Assembly (NCBI GenBank): GCA_017398355.1
Contig: JAFQGD010000057.1
Coordinates: forward strand, 1 to 64,000
Reading direction: 5' to 3'
Length of the DNA stretch: 64,000 bases
Origin: Akkermansia sp.
GTDB taxonomy: Bacteria > Verrucomicrobiota > Verrucomicrobiia > Verrucomicrobiales > Akkermansiaceae
The notes beneath the pieces are model-generated. The model was not told where the DNA came from. It worked only from the letters and a program-made list of their open reading frames with translations, and did no database searches. The translations under genes and the position numbers were made by a program. Shown one piece after another: positions 9,755-19,880 of the stretch (positions are counted from its first letter, which is position 1; the number at the start of each line of letters is the position of its first letter).

Positions 9755-9842
9755 GGAGAGATGGCTGAGTTGGTCTAAGGCACTCGACTCGAAATCGAGC
9801 GTGGCAGAGATGTCACCGTGGGTTCGAATCCCACTCTCTCCG
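9755..9842 (+). tRNA. tRNA-Ser (anticodon CGA)
   Basis: The 88-nt gene folds as a class II tRNA. The acceptor stem is GGAGAGA/TCTCTCC with discriminator G, the anticodon stem-loop is CTCGA-CTCGAAA-TCGAG with anticodon CGA, there is a long serine-type variable arm, and the T arm is GTGGG-TTCGAAT-CCCAC. CCA is not encoded. It has its own promoter and terminator. Confidence 0.95.
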
Positions 9843-9848
9843 CTTCCT

Positions 9849-9885
9849 CACCTTGCGCGCCACACCGCGCAAGGTGCTTTTTTTT
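9849..9885 (+). terminator. Rho-independent terminator of tRNA-Ser
   Basis: A perfect 11-bp stem CACCTTGCGCG/CGCGCAAGGTG with a 6-nt loop is followed by CTTTTTTTT. Confidence 0.93.
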
Positions 9886-9950
9886 AATCTTTTCTACATG
9901 ATGAGCATGTACCTTTCGCCTCTTTTTTGGGAGGCGGCAAGGTAAGAGGC

Positions 9951-10220
9951 TTAGCGGTGGCGTTGGGGATGGTGGCGGTCAGATTGCTGGCGGTCATGGC
10001 GCCGGTGGTCGCGATGGCGCTCACGGTCGCGGCGTTCATCGCGGCGTTCATCGCGGCGTTCGATTCGTTTTTCACGGGCGCGGTGGTCGCTATAATCCTT
10101 GCCGGCGTTGAGGATGGTTTGGAGGGTGGATTCCTGCTGCACAGGGGTGGCTGATTGGGCCATGAGGGGGCCTGCGGTGGCAGCTATCATGATAGCTGAG
10201 ATAATGTATTGTGTGTTCAT
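9951..10220 (-). CDS. Small secreted Arg/His/Asp-rich protein, 89 aa
   Basis: No family is recognised. An N-terminal signal peptide (MNTQYIISAIMIAATAGPLMA, probable cut after LMA) is followed by a short linker containing ILNAGKDYSDHRA and then about 45 residues almost wholly Arg, Asp, Glu and His, including tandem RRDE units encoded by 12-bp direct repeats near 10032-10065. Such a charged tail could bind metal, nucleic acid or anionic glycan, but this is inference. The signal peptide on this strand and no credible gene on the other support the call. The ATG at 10220 is preferred to a TTG three codons upstream. Confidence 0.55.
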   Translation of the reverse strand: MNTQYIISAIMIAATAGPLMAQSATPVQQESTLQTILNAGKDYSDHRAREKRIERRDERRDERRDRERHRDHRRHDRQQSDRHHPQRHR

Positions 10221-10356
10221 ACTATGCAATGGTTAAAACGAATGGAGGCTATCTTAAGCTGCACCGTTGATAAACGGGGAGAGCTCCCCCCCCTTAGTTT
10301 AAGCAAAGAGCCCGATAAATGACAATTTGGCTGGATGAGGAGACCTCAAAATTGTG

Positions 10357-10394
10357 GTTGATGTTTCTATTGTTTACAAAATTGTAGGGATGCA
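10357..10394. repeat. Degenerate intergenic repeat, copy B
   Basis: Partner of the element at 9636-9673 (29 of 38 identical bases). It lies shortly before the purN promoter. Confidence 0.45.
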
Positions 10395-10426
10395 TGTGGA
10401 GCGATTCGGATTCCATGCGGTAGAGC

Positions 10427-10455
10427 TTGACTTATCAGTGGGTGTAGGGTAGAGT
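10427..10455 (+). promoter_or_regulatory. Near-leaderless promoter of purN
   Basis: TTGACT (10427-10432), a 17-bp spacer and TAGAGT (10450-10455) put the start at about 10462, three bases before the ATG. Confidence 0.65.
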
Positions 10456-10464
10456 ACGGGCGTT

Positions 10465-11043
10465 ATGAGTCTTCGTTTAGCAGTATTGGGCTCCGGTTCC
10501 GGGAGCAATTGTCAATCCATCTTCAACGCAATCGATGATGGGCGTTTGGATGCGGAAGTGGTCATCGTGCTTTCCGACAATCCTGATGCCTACATATTGG
10601 AACGCGCCAGGCAACGAGGCGTGCGCGCAGAGGTGATGGATTGCCAAGGATACAAGAACAAATTCCCCTTGGATGTGCAAGAAGCCCTCGCGCAGCAGCT
10701 CACGGAGCTCAAGATTGATTTGGTATGCTTAGCCGGGTTCATGCGTTTGGTCAAGGAACCGCTCTTGGCCGCATTTCCCCGCCGCATTCTCAATATTCAC
10801 CCTGCCCTGCTGCCCGCCTTCCCCGGGGTGGAAGCTTGGAAACAAGCTTTGGAAGCAGGCGCCACCCAAGCGGGCTGCACGGTCCACTATGTGGATGCCG
10901 GCATGGATACGGGCGAAATCATCATGCAGGCATACGTGCCCGTGCTGCCGGATGACACGGCTGCCACCCTGCACGCGCGCATCCAAGTACAGGAGCATAT
11001 TCTCTACCCGGCAGCCATTCTATCTGCCATCTCCCGCCTGTAA
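10465..11043 (+). CDS. purN: Phosphoribosylglycinamide formyltransferase (GAR transformylase)
   Basis: Transfers the formyl group from 10-formyl-tetrahydrofolate to glycinamide ribonucleotide, the third step of de novo purine synthesis, in the cytosol. The 192-aa length is normal. The N-terminal nucleotide loop reads LGSGSGSN. The catalytic triad is visible as Asn110 and His112 in NIHPALLPAFPG and Asp148 in MDTGEI. The promoter is nearly leaderless. Unexpectedly, the next gene 11 nt downstream encodes a PEP-CTERM surface protein with no obvious purine link. Confidence 0.96.
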   Translation: MSLRLAVLGSGSGSNCQSIFNAIDDGRLDAEVVIVLSDNPDAYILERARQRGVRAEVMDCQGYKNKFPLDVQEALAQQLTELKIDLVCLAGFMRLVKEPLLAAFPRRILNIHPALLPAFPGVEAWKQALEAGATQAGCTVHYVDAGMDTGEIIMQAYVPVLPDDTAATLHARIQVQEHILYPAAILSAISRL

Positions 11044-11054
11044 ATAAAATCGCA

Positions 11055-14000
11055 ATGCGTCTCGCACTTCGGATTCTACCGTTACTTCTTACCTTGGGCA
11101 TCACAGCTCATGGAGCCACACGTGTAGATGTTTACAGCCCTGATGACATGAAAGTATCAGGGGCTCTTTACTCGGAATACGAAATGGTATTGCATGAGAA
11201 TATCAGCCTTGACTTGCCAACAAAAAGCAGCGCTTACTACGCATCCTATAAATTTGACTTCACCTCTGCAGCCGATAAAAGCGACTCCGCCCATTTATCG
11301 TTCCATGGCGAAAACGATGAACGAGGTGAGGTGCTGCACAACTGCGGTGCCACCTTTCATCATCTGGGCAATCTAAGCTTTATCGACTGGATAAACACAT
11401 GGGGCGGAGACGATGAAGACACATCCGTTTCCGCCCGTGGTGGCGCTATCAGCGGCGGAGACGGTGATTCTTTTCTTTTTCACGACAATGGGGCTATCTT
11501 ATTCTCACACATCACCTACGATAGCTCAGAGTGGGGAACCAACCACAGCACCATCAGCGTACACGGCGGTGCCATACACACCTACACCGCACAGTCAGAA
11601 CGGGTCGAGTTCACACGCAACGCAAGCATTACTTTAGAACACATCAGCATCGTGAATGAACACGACACCAACTACTGCTACAAAGATTTAAGCGCTCTTG
11701 GCGGTGCTATTTACACCGGCAACCTGAAGATAAGCAACACCTCCGGATTGGTCACACTGAGCAACAACAGTATTCACCAAGGTATATGCACAGATGTGGA
11801 AGGCGTAGGCAAAGGCGGCTCAGCATACATTACCAATTCACTCGATATCTCCGCCAACAAAAGCAATGTAATGCTGGATAGCAACAGCATTCTGGTAGCC
11901 AACACGGCCGCGGGCGGTGCTCTTTATCTGAATGAAAACAGCAGCGCTTCGATATCAAACAACCTGCTGCATGTTCAATTTCGCGAAAACAAAGTACAGG
12001 CTGCAGCCGATGTAGAATTTATTTTTACAGAAGACTCATTGTCTGCCACTTGCGAAGCAATGGGCGGCGCCGTTTATATTGAAAACAAACTGTTGATGGA
12101 GCATAACCACGGCAACATCACCATCGAATCCAACACCGGTACCGCAGATTACAGCAAGGTGTTGGAGAATGGACGCAGCGAGGAGCACGACAATGACCCC
12201 GCCTATGCGCTGGGCGGTGCTTTTTTCCTGGCAAGCGGGGCACACTTGGGTATCAACAACAATGGTACTGATGGCACAACCGACATGGGAAATGTGACAT
12301 TTTCCGACAACGAGGTGAGTACCATCGGCACAAGTGGCGGCAGAGCGCAAGGCGGCGCCGTATTCCTCAGCTCCGCGGCAGAATTAAGCATAAGCAACAA
12401 CACGGGCAACGTAGACTTCACTTACAACAAAGCCACGGATGGCGGAGCTCTTTATTTCTCGGCCAACAGCACCGGCTCCATTTCAAATAACGGCGATGTT
12501 TCTTTTGAAAACAACTCTGCCACCTACGGTGCCGGGCTCTTTGCAGCCGGCACTGTCGGCCTTTCCCTCAACGAACATGTGGCGTTTCAAAACAACACAG
12601 CCACCGCATACGGTGCCGGAATCTATGCAACAAGCCAAGTCTTGATCAATGGCAACAGCAGCGTGCTGTTCTCCGGCAATGAAGCACAAAAAGGAAGTGC
12701 CATATATGCAGCAAGCGGCAGTTTGGTTGATATATACGACAACAACGGAGATGTCAAATTCACGAACAATGAACTCTCAACCGGTGACACCTCAACCGGA
12801 GCCATCCACTTGTATAACGGTGCCACCCTTAAGCTCCGAGACAACGTAGCCGTTGTTTTCGAAAGCGGGAAAAATGGAAGAGGCGTTCTTTATGGAGAAT
12901 CCGGCTCCTCCGCCCATCTCAGCGGCAATAAAACTGTGACCATCAGCGGCAATGAAACGATGCAGACAAGCATCATCCGCACAGCCGGTGCTCTGTACCT
13001 GCACGACAACACAGGCAACGTAGAACTGAACAACAACAGCGCACTGCAAGCTTCCGGCGCAGTATTCACGCTGGAAGGCAGCTCGGCCCTGCTTTCCGTT
13101 TGCGGCAATAGTGGCAGCATCACCGCCGCGGGCAACTATGCCACCAAAGCCGGCGGGTTTATCCGCGCAGAAAGCGGTTCCCACATCCTCATCTGCGACA
13201 ATGCCGATGTCACCATCATCGGCAACAGCTCCCGCTCCGGTGCCGCCGCGATTGACAGCAACGGCTCCATCCACATCCGCAACAACGCAGGCAAGGTCAT
13301 CTTTGGCAACAACGGCGTGTATGATGACGAAAGCGCCCAAACGACCTTGAGCAGTCTCCGCGCCGATACTGCTCAATTTTCCGCCGCAGAGGGCTATTCT
13401 GTTGAATTCCGGGATTCCATCATCATCTCCCCCGCCAACGAGGGGACCCCGGCGCTTGTCTTGAATGCAGACTACAAGGACAGTTCCGGCACCACGCACA
13501 AACAAGGCGGCGATATCATCTTTACCGGTGCCGATACCATCAACGCGAATGCTTCCGTTGATGCCGCCGCCTCGCGCCACAGCAAAATCAACGGCGCTAC
13601 CACTCTCCACAACGGGCGGCTCATCGTGACTCAGCAAGCCATGTTGGAGGGCGATTCTCTGAGCACCACCGAACACAGCGGAGCCACAGTCGTGCTGAGC
13701 CAAGGCGGCTATCTCAATCAATCAGATGTCAACATCTCCACCGGTACCACTCTGCAGGCGGGGGATGCCGATACATCCCTCCTCTTGGCCTCTCCCCCCA
13801 TGATTGTGGAGACGCTGCAACAGCTCATCGAACATACCACCGTTTGCGGCTATTTTGGCGGCAGCACCCTCACCCTGCAAAACGGCAGCTCCTATGCCAT
13901 GTATGGAGGCATTCTTGATTTGTATGGTGGCCGGCTCAATCTCAGCGCAGGTACCGGTGCCATCACCCTCAGCTCCACCATAGCGCCCACTCTCGTGGAG

Positions 14001-14219
14001 GAAGAATACGTCCTACTTCTATTCACCGGGGTGAATAACCTGAGATACAACGAGGATATACTCTTTACCTACAATGGGCACGAATACGGAGCCGAGCACC
14101 TCTCATACTCATCAGACGAGCGCGCCGTCTATCTCCGCAACGTCATCATCCCCGAACCGGCTACCTCCGCGCTCTGTTTTCTGGCATTGTCCGCGTTGAT
14201 TTCTCGGCGAAAAAGATAA
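11055..14219 (+). CDS. Pmp-like beta-helix surface protein with PEP-CTERM anchor, 1054 aa
   Basis: A signal peptide (LRILPLLLTLGITAHGA) is followed by roughly 800 residues of repeats in which GGA(I/V/L/F) or related GA motifs alternate with FxxN motifs (for example GGAVFL, GGALYF, VSFENN, VAFQNN). This alternation is the hallmark of chlamydial polymorphic membrane proteins, which fold as right-handed beta-helices. There is no C-terminal autotransporter barrel. The last 24 residues instead carry a PEP-CTERM signal: PEPATSA, a hydrophobic segment and a basic SRRKR end, used by exosortase for sorting. Likely an exported surface or exopolysaccharide-associated protein, possibly an adhesin (inference). 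It starts 11 nt after purN with no own promoter or Shine-Dalgarno seen. No exosortase gene is in the window. Confidence 0.82.
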   Translation: MRLALRILPLLLTLGITAHGATRVDVYSPDDMKVSGALYSEYEMVLHENISLDLPTKSSAYYASYKFDFTSAADKSDSAHLSFHGENDERGEVLHNCGATFHHLGNLSFIDWINTWGGDDEDTSVSARGGAISGGDGDSFLFHDNGAILFSHITYDSSEWGTNHSTISVHGGAIHTYTAQSERVEFTRNASITLEHISIVNEHDTNYCYKDLSALGGAIYTGNLKISNTSGLVTLSNNSIHQGICTDVEGVGKGGSAYITNSLDISANKSNVMLDSNSILVANTAAGGALYLNENSSASISNNLLHVQFRENKVQAAADVEFIFTEDSLSATCEAMGGAVYIENKLLMEHNHGNITIESNTGTADYSKVLENGRSEEHDNDPAYALGGAFFLASGAHLGINNNGTDGTTDMGNVTFSDNEVSTIGTSGGRAQGGAVFLSSAAELSISNNTGNVDFTYNKATDGGALYFSANSTGSISNNGDVSFENNSATYGAGLFAAGTVGLSLNEHVAFQNNTATAYGAGIYATSQVLINGNSSVLFSGNEAQKGSAIYAASGSLVDIYDNNGDVKFTNNELSTGDTSTGAIHLYNGATLKLRDNVAVVFESGKNGRGVLYGESGSSAHLSGNKTVTISGNETMQTSIIRTAGALYLHDNTGNVELNNNSALQASGAVFTLEGSSALLSVCGNSGSITAAGNYATKAGGFIRAESGSHILICDNADVTIIGNSSRSGAAAIDSNGSIHIRNNAGKVIFGNNGVYDDESAQTTLSSLRADTAQFSAAEGYSVEFRDSIIISPANEGTPALVLNADYKDSSGTTHKQGGDIIFTGADTINANASVDAAASRHSKINGATTLHNGRLIVTQQAMLEGDSLSTTEHSGATVVLSQGGYLNQSDVNISTGTTLQAGDADTSLLLASPPMIVETLQQLIEHTTVCGYFGGSTLTLQNGSSYAMYGGILDLYGGRLNLSAGTGAITLSSTIAPTLVEEEYVLLLFTGVNNLRYNEDILFTYNGHEYGAEHLSYSSDERAVYLRNVIIPEPATSALCFLALSALISRRKR

Positions 14220-14258
14220 TGTTGCACCCCTTTTTTGACTCAACGGAGAAAGTTATGC

Positions 14259-14287
14259 TTGACAAATGAGCCGCAATGGTGTATCTC
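14259..14287 (+). promoter_or_regulatory. Promoter of rplI
   Basis: TTGACA (14259-14264), a 17-bp spacer and TATCTC (14282-14287) give a leader of about 25 nt before the ATG at 14319. Confidence 0.65.
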
Positions 14288-14318
14288 AACCGCTCACCAA
14301 ACCCAAATTACAAGAGTT

Positions 14319-14804
14319 ATGGCTAACATGCAAGTTATTCTCGCAACAAAGATCGACGGTCTGGGCTGTGAAGCCGACCTCGTTACCGTGAAGGCCGGTT
14401 ATGGTCGCAACTACCTGATCCCCCAGGGTCTGGCATTTGAGGCTACCCCCGCCAACCAGCGTTTCATCAATATGCTCCAGAAGAAGCGTGCCGAGCGCGA
14501 GGCCGCTGAGCTCGCCAACTTCCAGGAGATTGCCGGCAAGATTGCCACCGTCACGGTCAGCCTCACCCTTGAGGCCGGCGAGAACGGCAAGGTATTCGGC
14601 GCCATCACCAACCAGCAGATTGCTGAAGGTTTGGCTGCTCTGGGCATCGAAATCGACCGCCACAGCATCGACCTTGAGAAGCCCCTCAAGAAGTCCGGCA
14701 CCTATGAAGTGCCCGCCAAGCTTCACGCTCAGGTTACCGCTACCATCAAGGTGCAGCTCACCGTCAAGGGTGAGGTTGCCGCTGAGGAAGCTGCTGCCGA
14801 GTAA
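14319..14804 (+). CDS. rplI: 50S ribosomal protein L9 (bL9)
   Basis: Ribosomal protein of the L1 stalk base. The 161-aa product has the N-terminal domain (MANMQVILATKIDGLG, then VTVKAGYGRNYLIPQGLA), the long connecting helix (KKRAEREAAELANFQE) and the C-terminal RNA-binding domain (GKVFGAITNQQIAEGL), plus an Ala/Glu-rich tail. The longer frame from 14235 is rejected because it runs through the promoter. The gene stands alone rather than in the common rpsF-ssb-rpsR-rplI cluster and is closed by a strong terminator. Confidence 0.95.
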   Translation: MANMQVILATKIDGLGCEADLVTVKAGYGRNYLIPQGLAFEATPANQRFINMLQKKRAEREAAELANFQEIAGKIATVTVSLTLEAGENGKVFGAITNQQIAEGLAALGIEIDRHSIDLEKPLKKSGTYEVPAKLHAQVTATIKVQLTVKGEVAAEEAAAE

Positions 14805-14839
14805 AGCGCTCAAAACTTCTCAAACCTCTTTCAACAAGA

Positions 14840-14867
14840 CCGCCGAGCCTGACGCTCGGCGGTTTTT
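14840..14867 (+). terminator. Rho-independent terminator of rplI
   Basis: A 9-bp stem CCGCCGAGC/GCTCGGCGG with a 5-nt loop is followed by TTTTT. Confidence 0.93.
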
Positions 14868-14894
14868 GTGCTTTCCCCTCAGTCGTTTTTGGTC

Positions 14895-14923
14895 TTGCTC
14901 TCTACCCGTTAAAAAAGTAGAAT
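14895..14923 (+). promoter_or_regulatory. Leaderless-type promoter
   Basis: TTGCTC (14895-14900), a 17-bp spacer and TAGAAT (14918-14923) predict transcription starting exactly at the A of the ATG at 14930. Confidence 0.65.
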
Positions 14924-14929
14924 TGTGGC

Positions 14930-15664
14930 ATGACACCGAGAAAGAGCATGGGGGAACTGGGGGCACGTATCATCTGTCTCATGTTGGGCTTGTACCTGCT
15001 GGCTCAGGGGATTGCTTTCACCATATTGGCTAATTTGGGTACAGATGCCATTACCAGCCCGGCTTTGGTGGCCTCTCTGACGCTGGGGACGGGAGAAGGT
15101 GGCATGGGCTACGAGTTCTGCTCCGTGGGCAACATGCTCATCTGTATCCACATCCTGCTGGTGCTGATGCAGATTCTTCTATTGCGCAGCAAATATCAAC
15201 CGGTGCAATTGTTGCAAGTACTCATGGGGCTTCTGCTGGGCTCTCTTCTGAACGTATGCCTGAACTACACCATGAAGCTGCCGGAGCCCACCTACGCCAT
15301 GTCCATTGTATACACACTCATTGGCTGCGTGATTGGTGCGTTTGGTATTTTCACCTATGTGAAAGCGGATTTGGTTCCCCTTTCCGCAGAGGGTTTTTGT
15401 TTGGCCCTCACCCGCACCTTTGGCTGGAATTTCAGCTTGGTAAAAGTGGGGCTGGACTGCTCCATGATTCTCATCGCGGTGGTAGCCTCGCTGATATTGC
15501 TGGGTGAGGTAGCAGGCGTGCGCGAGGGCTCGCTCATTTGTGCCGTGAGCACGGGGTTCATCATCGGGTGGTTTTTCAAGTTTTTCCCCTATTGGGACAA
15601 AATGTATGCAGCTTTGCGTGGCGAATCTCGGTCAAATGAAACAAATAATGCAGACTGCGCATAA
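14930..15664 (+). CDS. YczE/YitT-like integral membrane protein
   Basis: A 244-aa polytopic inner-membrane protein with about five to six hydrophobic segments (for example MLGLYLLAQGIAFTI, LICIHILLVLMQILL, MILIAVVASLILL). The N-terminal GLYLLAQGIAFTILANLGTDAIT followed by a small-residue stretch is typical of the YczE/YyaS/YitT membrane protein group, whose function is unknown. It has its own leaderless-type promoter, a strong terminator lies upstream, and hpt is separately promoted downstream, so it is probably monocistronic. Subfamily is less certain than the general type. Confidence 0.7.
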   Translation: MTPRKSMGELGARIICLMLGLYLLAQGIAFTILANLGTDAITSPALVASLTLGTGEGGMGYEFCSVGNMLICIHILLVLMQILLLRSKYQPVQLLQVLMGLLLGSLLNVCLNYTMKLPEPTYAMSIVYTLIGCVIGAFGIFTYVKADLVPLSAEGFCLALTRTFGWNFSLVKVGLDCSMILIAVVASLILLGEVAGVREGSLICAVSTGFIIGWFFKFFPYWDKMYAALRGESRSNETNNADCA

Positions 15665-15682
15665 GGCGTTTGAGATTCAATC

Positions 15683-15711
15683 TTGACTTTCAATCAGATG
15701 CGTGCTACCGT
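15683..15711 (+). promoter_or_regulatory. Promoter of hpt
   Basis: TTGACT (15683-15688), a 17-bp spacer and TACCGT (15706-15711) predict a 27-nt leader to the ATG at 15745. Confidence 0.55.
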
Positions 15712-15744
15712 TCCGCGCACTACTATCTAACTTTCATCCACACT

Positions 15745-16266
15745 ATGTCCCAAGAGACGAACATCCTCACCCTGTACACGGCCGAACAAATCCAAGAAGC
15801 CGTGCAGAAAACCGCACGTGATATTGAGGCTTTCTTTGGGGCGGATGAGCCGGTTGTCTCTCTCTGCCTGCTGAATGGTGCCATCTGGTTCACCTCTGAC
15901 TTACTGCGTTGTTTACCCCCCAACTTTGAGCTGCAAACCATCCGCATTTCCAGCTATGAAGGGACGGACAGCACCGGCGAGCTCAAATGGCACAGTGCCC
16001 TGCCGGAGTGCAAGGGCAAGCGTGTGCTTGTGGTGGATGATGTACTGGATACCGGGCTCACCATGAAAGGTGTTTGTGAAAAATTGCTGGCCAACGGTGC
16101 CACCAAGGTTGCTTCTGTGGTAGCCGTCAACAAGATTGGCCGCCGCAAGGTGGAATACGAGGCAGATTTTGCCGCCCTGCAGTGCGAAGACCTCTTCCTC
16201 GTGGGCTATGGGCTGGATTTCAACGGTAAATACCGCAACCTGCCTTTCATTGGCTATATTAAATAA
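15745..16266 (+). CDS. hpt: Hypoxanthine phosphoribosyltransferase
   Basis: Purine salvage enzyme converting hypoxanthine or guanine plus PRPP to IMP or GMP. The 173-aa length fits the family. The PRPP-binding signature is VLVVDDVLDTGLTMK, and the flexible-loop region reads ISSYEGTDSTGELKW. The C-terminal DLFLVGYGLDFNGKYRNLP is the usual purine-binding end. The ATG at 15745 is chosen because upstream in-frame codons from 15670 cross the promoter. Single gene; no clear terminator, only a short stem CCTTGC/GCAAGG without T-tract after the stop. Confidence 0.94.
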   Translation: MSQETNILTLYTAEQIQEAVQKTARDIEAFFGADEPVVSLCLLNGAIWFTSDLLRCLPPNFELQTIRISSYEGTDSTGELKWHSALPECKGKRVLVVDDVLDTGLTMKGVCEKLLANGATKVASVVAVNKIGRRKVEYEADFAALQCEDLFLVGYGLDFNGKYRNLPFIGYIK

Positions 16267-16345
16267 AACCACAGCCTTGCCGGGGCAAGGAAGAAGTCGA
16301 ATTGGGGCGCTGGGGAGTGTATCGCTCGCTGCGTGTCGCGCGTGG

Positions 16346-16375
16346 CATTCCGGAATTTTGCAAAATCGCGGAATG
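16346..16375. promoter_or_regulatory. 30-bp palindrome upstream of aconitase (possible operator)
   Basis: CATTCCG (16346-16352) and CGGAATG (16369-16375) flank a perfect inner palindrome ATTTTGCAAAAT (16355-16366); only two base pairs mismatch and there is no loop. The symmetry suits a dimeric DNA-binding protein better than an RNA hairpin. It sits about 90 bp before the aconitase -35 box. Regulator unknown. Confidence 0.4.
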
Positions 16376-16463
16376 GCGAATTTTCACCGGACGTAGCAAG
16401 ACGATTTTTGTACCCGGAGCAGGAGTTGTTCGCCCAAAAAATCAGTTTCCGAAAACTTTCAGC

Positions 16464-16491
16464 TTGCAAAAAAAAAGGCAGGGTGTATACT
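16464..16491 (+). promoter_or_regulatory. Promoter of acnA
   Basis: TTGCAA (16464-16469), a 16-bp A-rich spacer and TATACT (16486-16491) give a leader of about 26 nt before the ATG at 16524. Confidence 0.7.
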
Positions 16492-16523
16492 TCCCGCGAA
16501 CTACTATCAGCCATTACAGCACA

Positions 16524-19241
<2,718 letters not shown>

Positions 19242-19249
19242 TACCACCT

Positions 19250-19756
19250 ATGCAAACCATCAATTTTGAGGAATTGCAAGCCAATGCGGCGCAGCTTATC
19301 GGCAAGCAGTGGATGCTCATCACAGCCGGAGATGCGGATAACTTCAACTGCATGACGGCCAGTTGGGGCGGGCTGGGGTTCCTTTGGAACCGCCCCGTGG
19401 CGTTCGTGTTTGTGCGCCCCAACCGCCACACGAGAAGCTACATTGACGCCACCCCCGCCTTTACCCTCTCTTTTATGCCGGAGCCGTACCGCAAAGACCT
19501 CATCTTCTGCGGTCGGAACTCCGGGCGAGATGTGGACAAGATGGCCAACACCGCGCTCAGCCCCATCACCACCGAAAGCGGACTGGTGGCATTTGCGGAT
19601 GCTGACCTTGTGCTGGAATGCCGCAAGATGTTCTGCACTACCATGCAGGAAGCCGATTTCATGGATTGGAGCGAGGTTTCTCCGCAATGGTATGCGGAGG
19701 ATAATCCCCTTCATTTGCTCTACATCTGCGAAATTACGGCCACCCATGTGCGCTGA
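19250..19756 (+). CDS. Flavin reductase family protein (FMN-binding split barrel)
   Basis: A 168-aa protein of the flavin-reductase-like split-barrel family, expected to bind FMN and use NAD(P)H. Recognisable features are the N-terminal WMLITAGDADNFNCMTASWGGLGFLW (core of the FMN pocket), RPNRHTRSYID and FTLSFMPEPYRKDLIFCGRNSGRDVDK, typical of the anaerobe and gut-bacterial branch often annotated as flavoredoxin. It starts 8 nt after acnA and is followed by a strong terminator, so it forms a two-gene operon. The electron acceptor cannot be read from the sequence. Confidence 0.87.
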   Translation: MQTINFEELQANAAQLIGKQWMLITAGDADNFNCMTASWGGLGFLWNRPVAFVFVRPNRHTRSYIDATPAFTLSFMPEPYRKDLIFCGRNSGRDVDKMANTALSPITTESGLVAFADADLVLECRKMFCTTMQEADFMDWSEVSPQWYAEDNPLHLLYICEITATHVR

Positions 19757-19774
19757 TGCGCCATAACGTTTTTA

Positions 19775-19815
19775 CCCCCCCCTTTCTGATAAAAGAAAGG
19801 GGGGGAGATTTTTTT
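19775..19815 (+). terminator. Rho-independent terminator of the acnA operon
   Basis: A C-run plus TTTCT pairs with AGAAA plus a G-run across a 6-nt loop, giving a stem of about 12 bp, then GATTTTTTT. Confidence 0.9.
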
Positions 19816-19826
19816 GCAAATAAAGC

Positions 19827-19855
19827 TTTACAAACTCCGCACTATCCATTATACA
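19827..19855 (+). promoter_or_regulatory. Promoter of the ankyrin-repeat gene
   Basis: TTTACA (19827-19832), a 17-bp spacer and TATACA (19850-19855) predict a leader of about 19 nt to the ATG at 19881. Confidence 0.65.
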
Positions 19856-19880
19856 GTCGGCCACTTTACAGCCCAATACC

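Noticed and set aside
10032-10065. Short direct repeats considered as a CRISPR-like array
   Set aside because: The 12-bp units are contiguous in-frame codons (RRDE) without spacers.
9927-10154. A 75-residue hydrophobic frame on the plus strand
   Set aside because: It is the shadow of the Arg-rich secreted protein; its hydrophobic repeats mirror Arg/Asp codons on the other strand.
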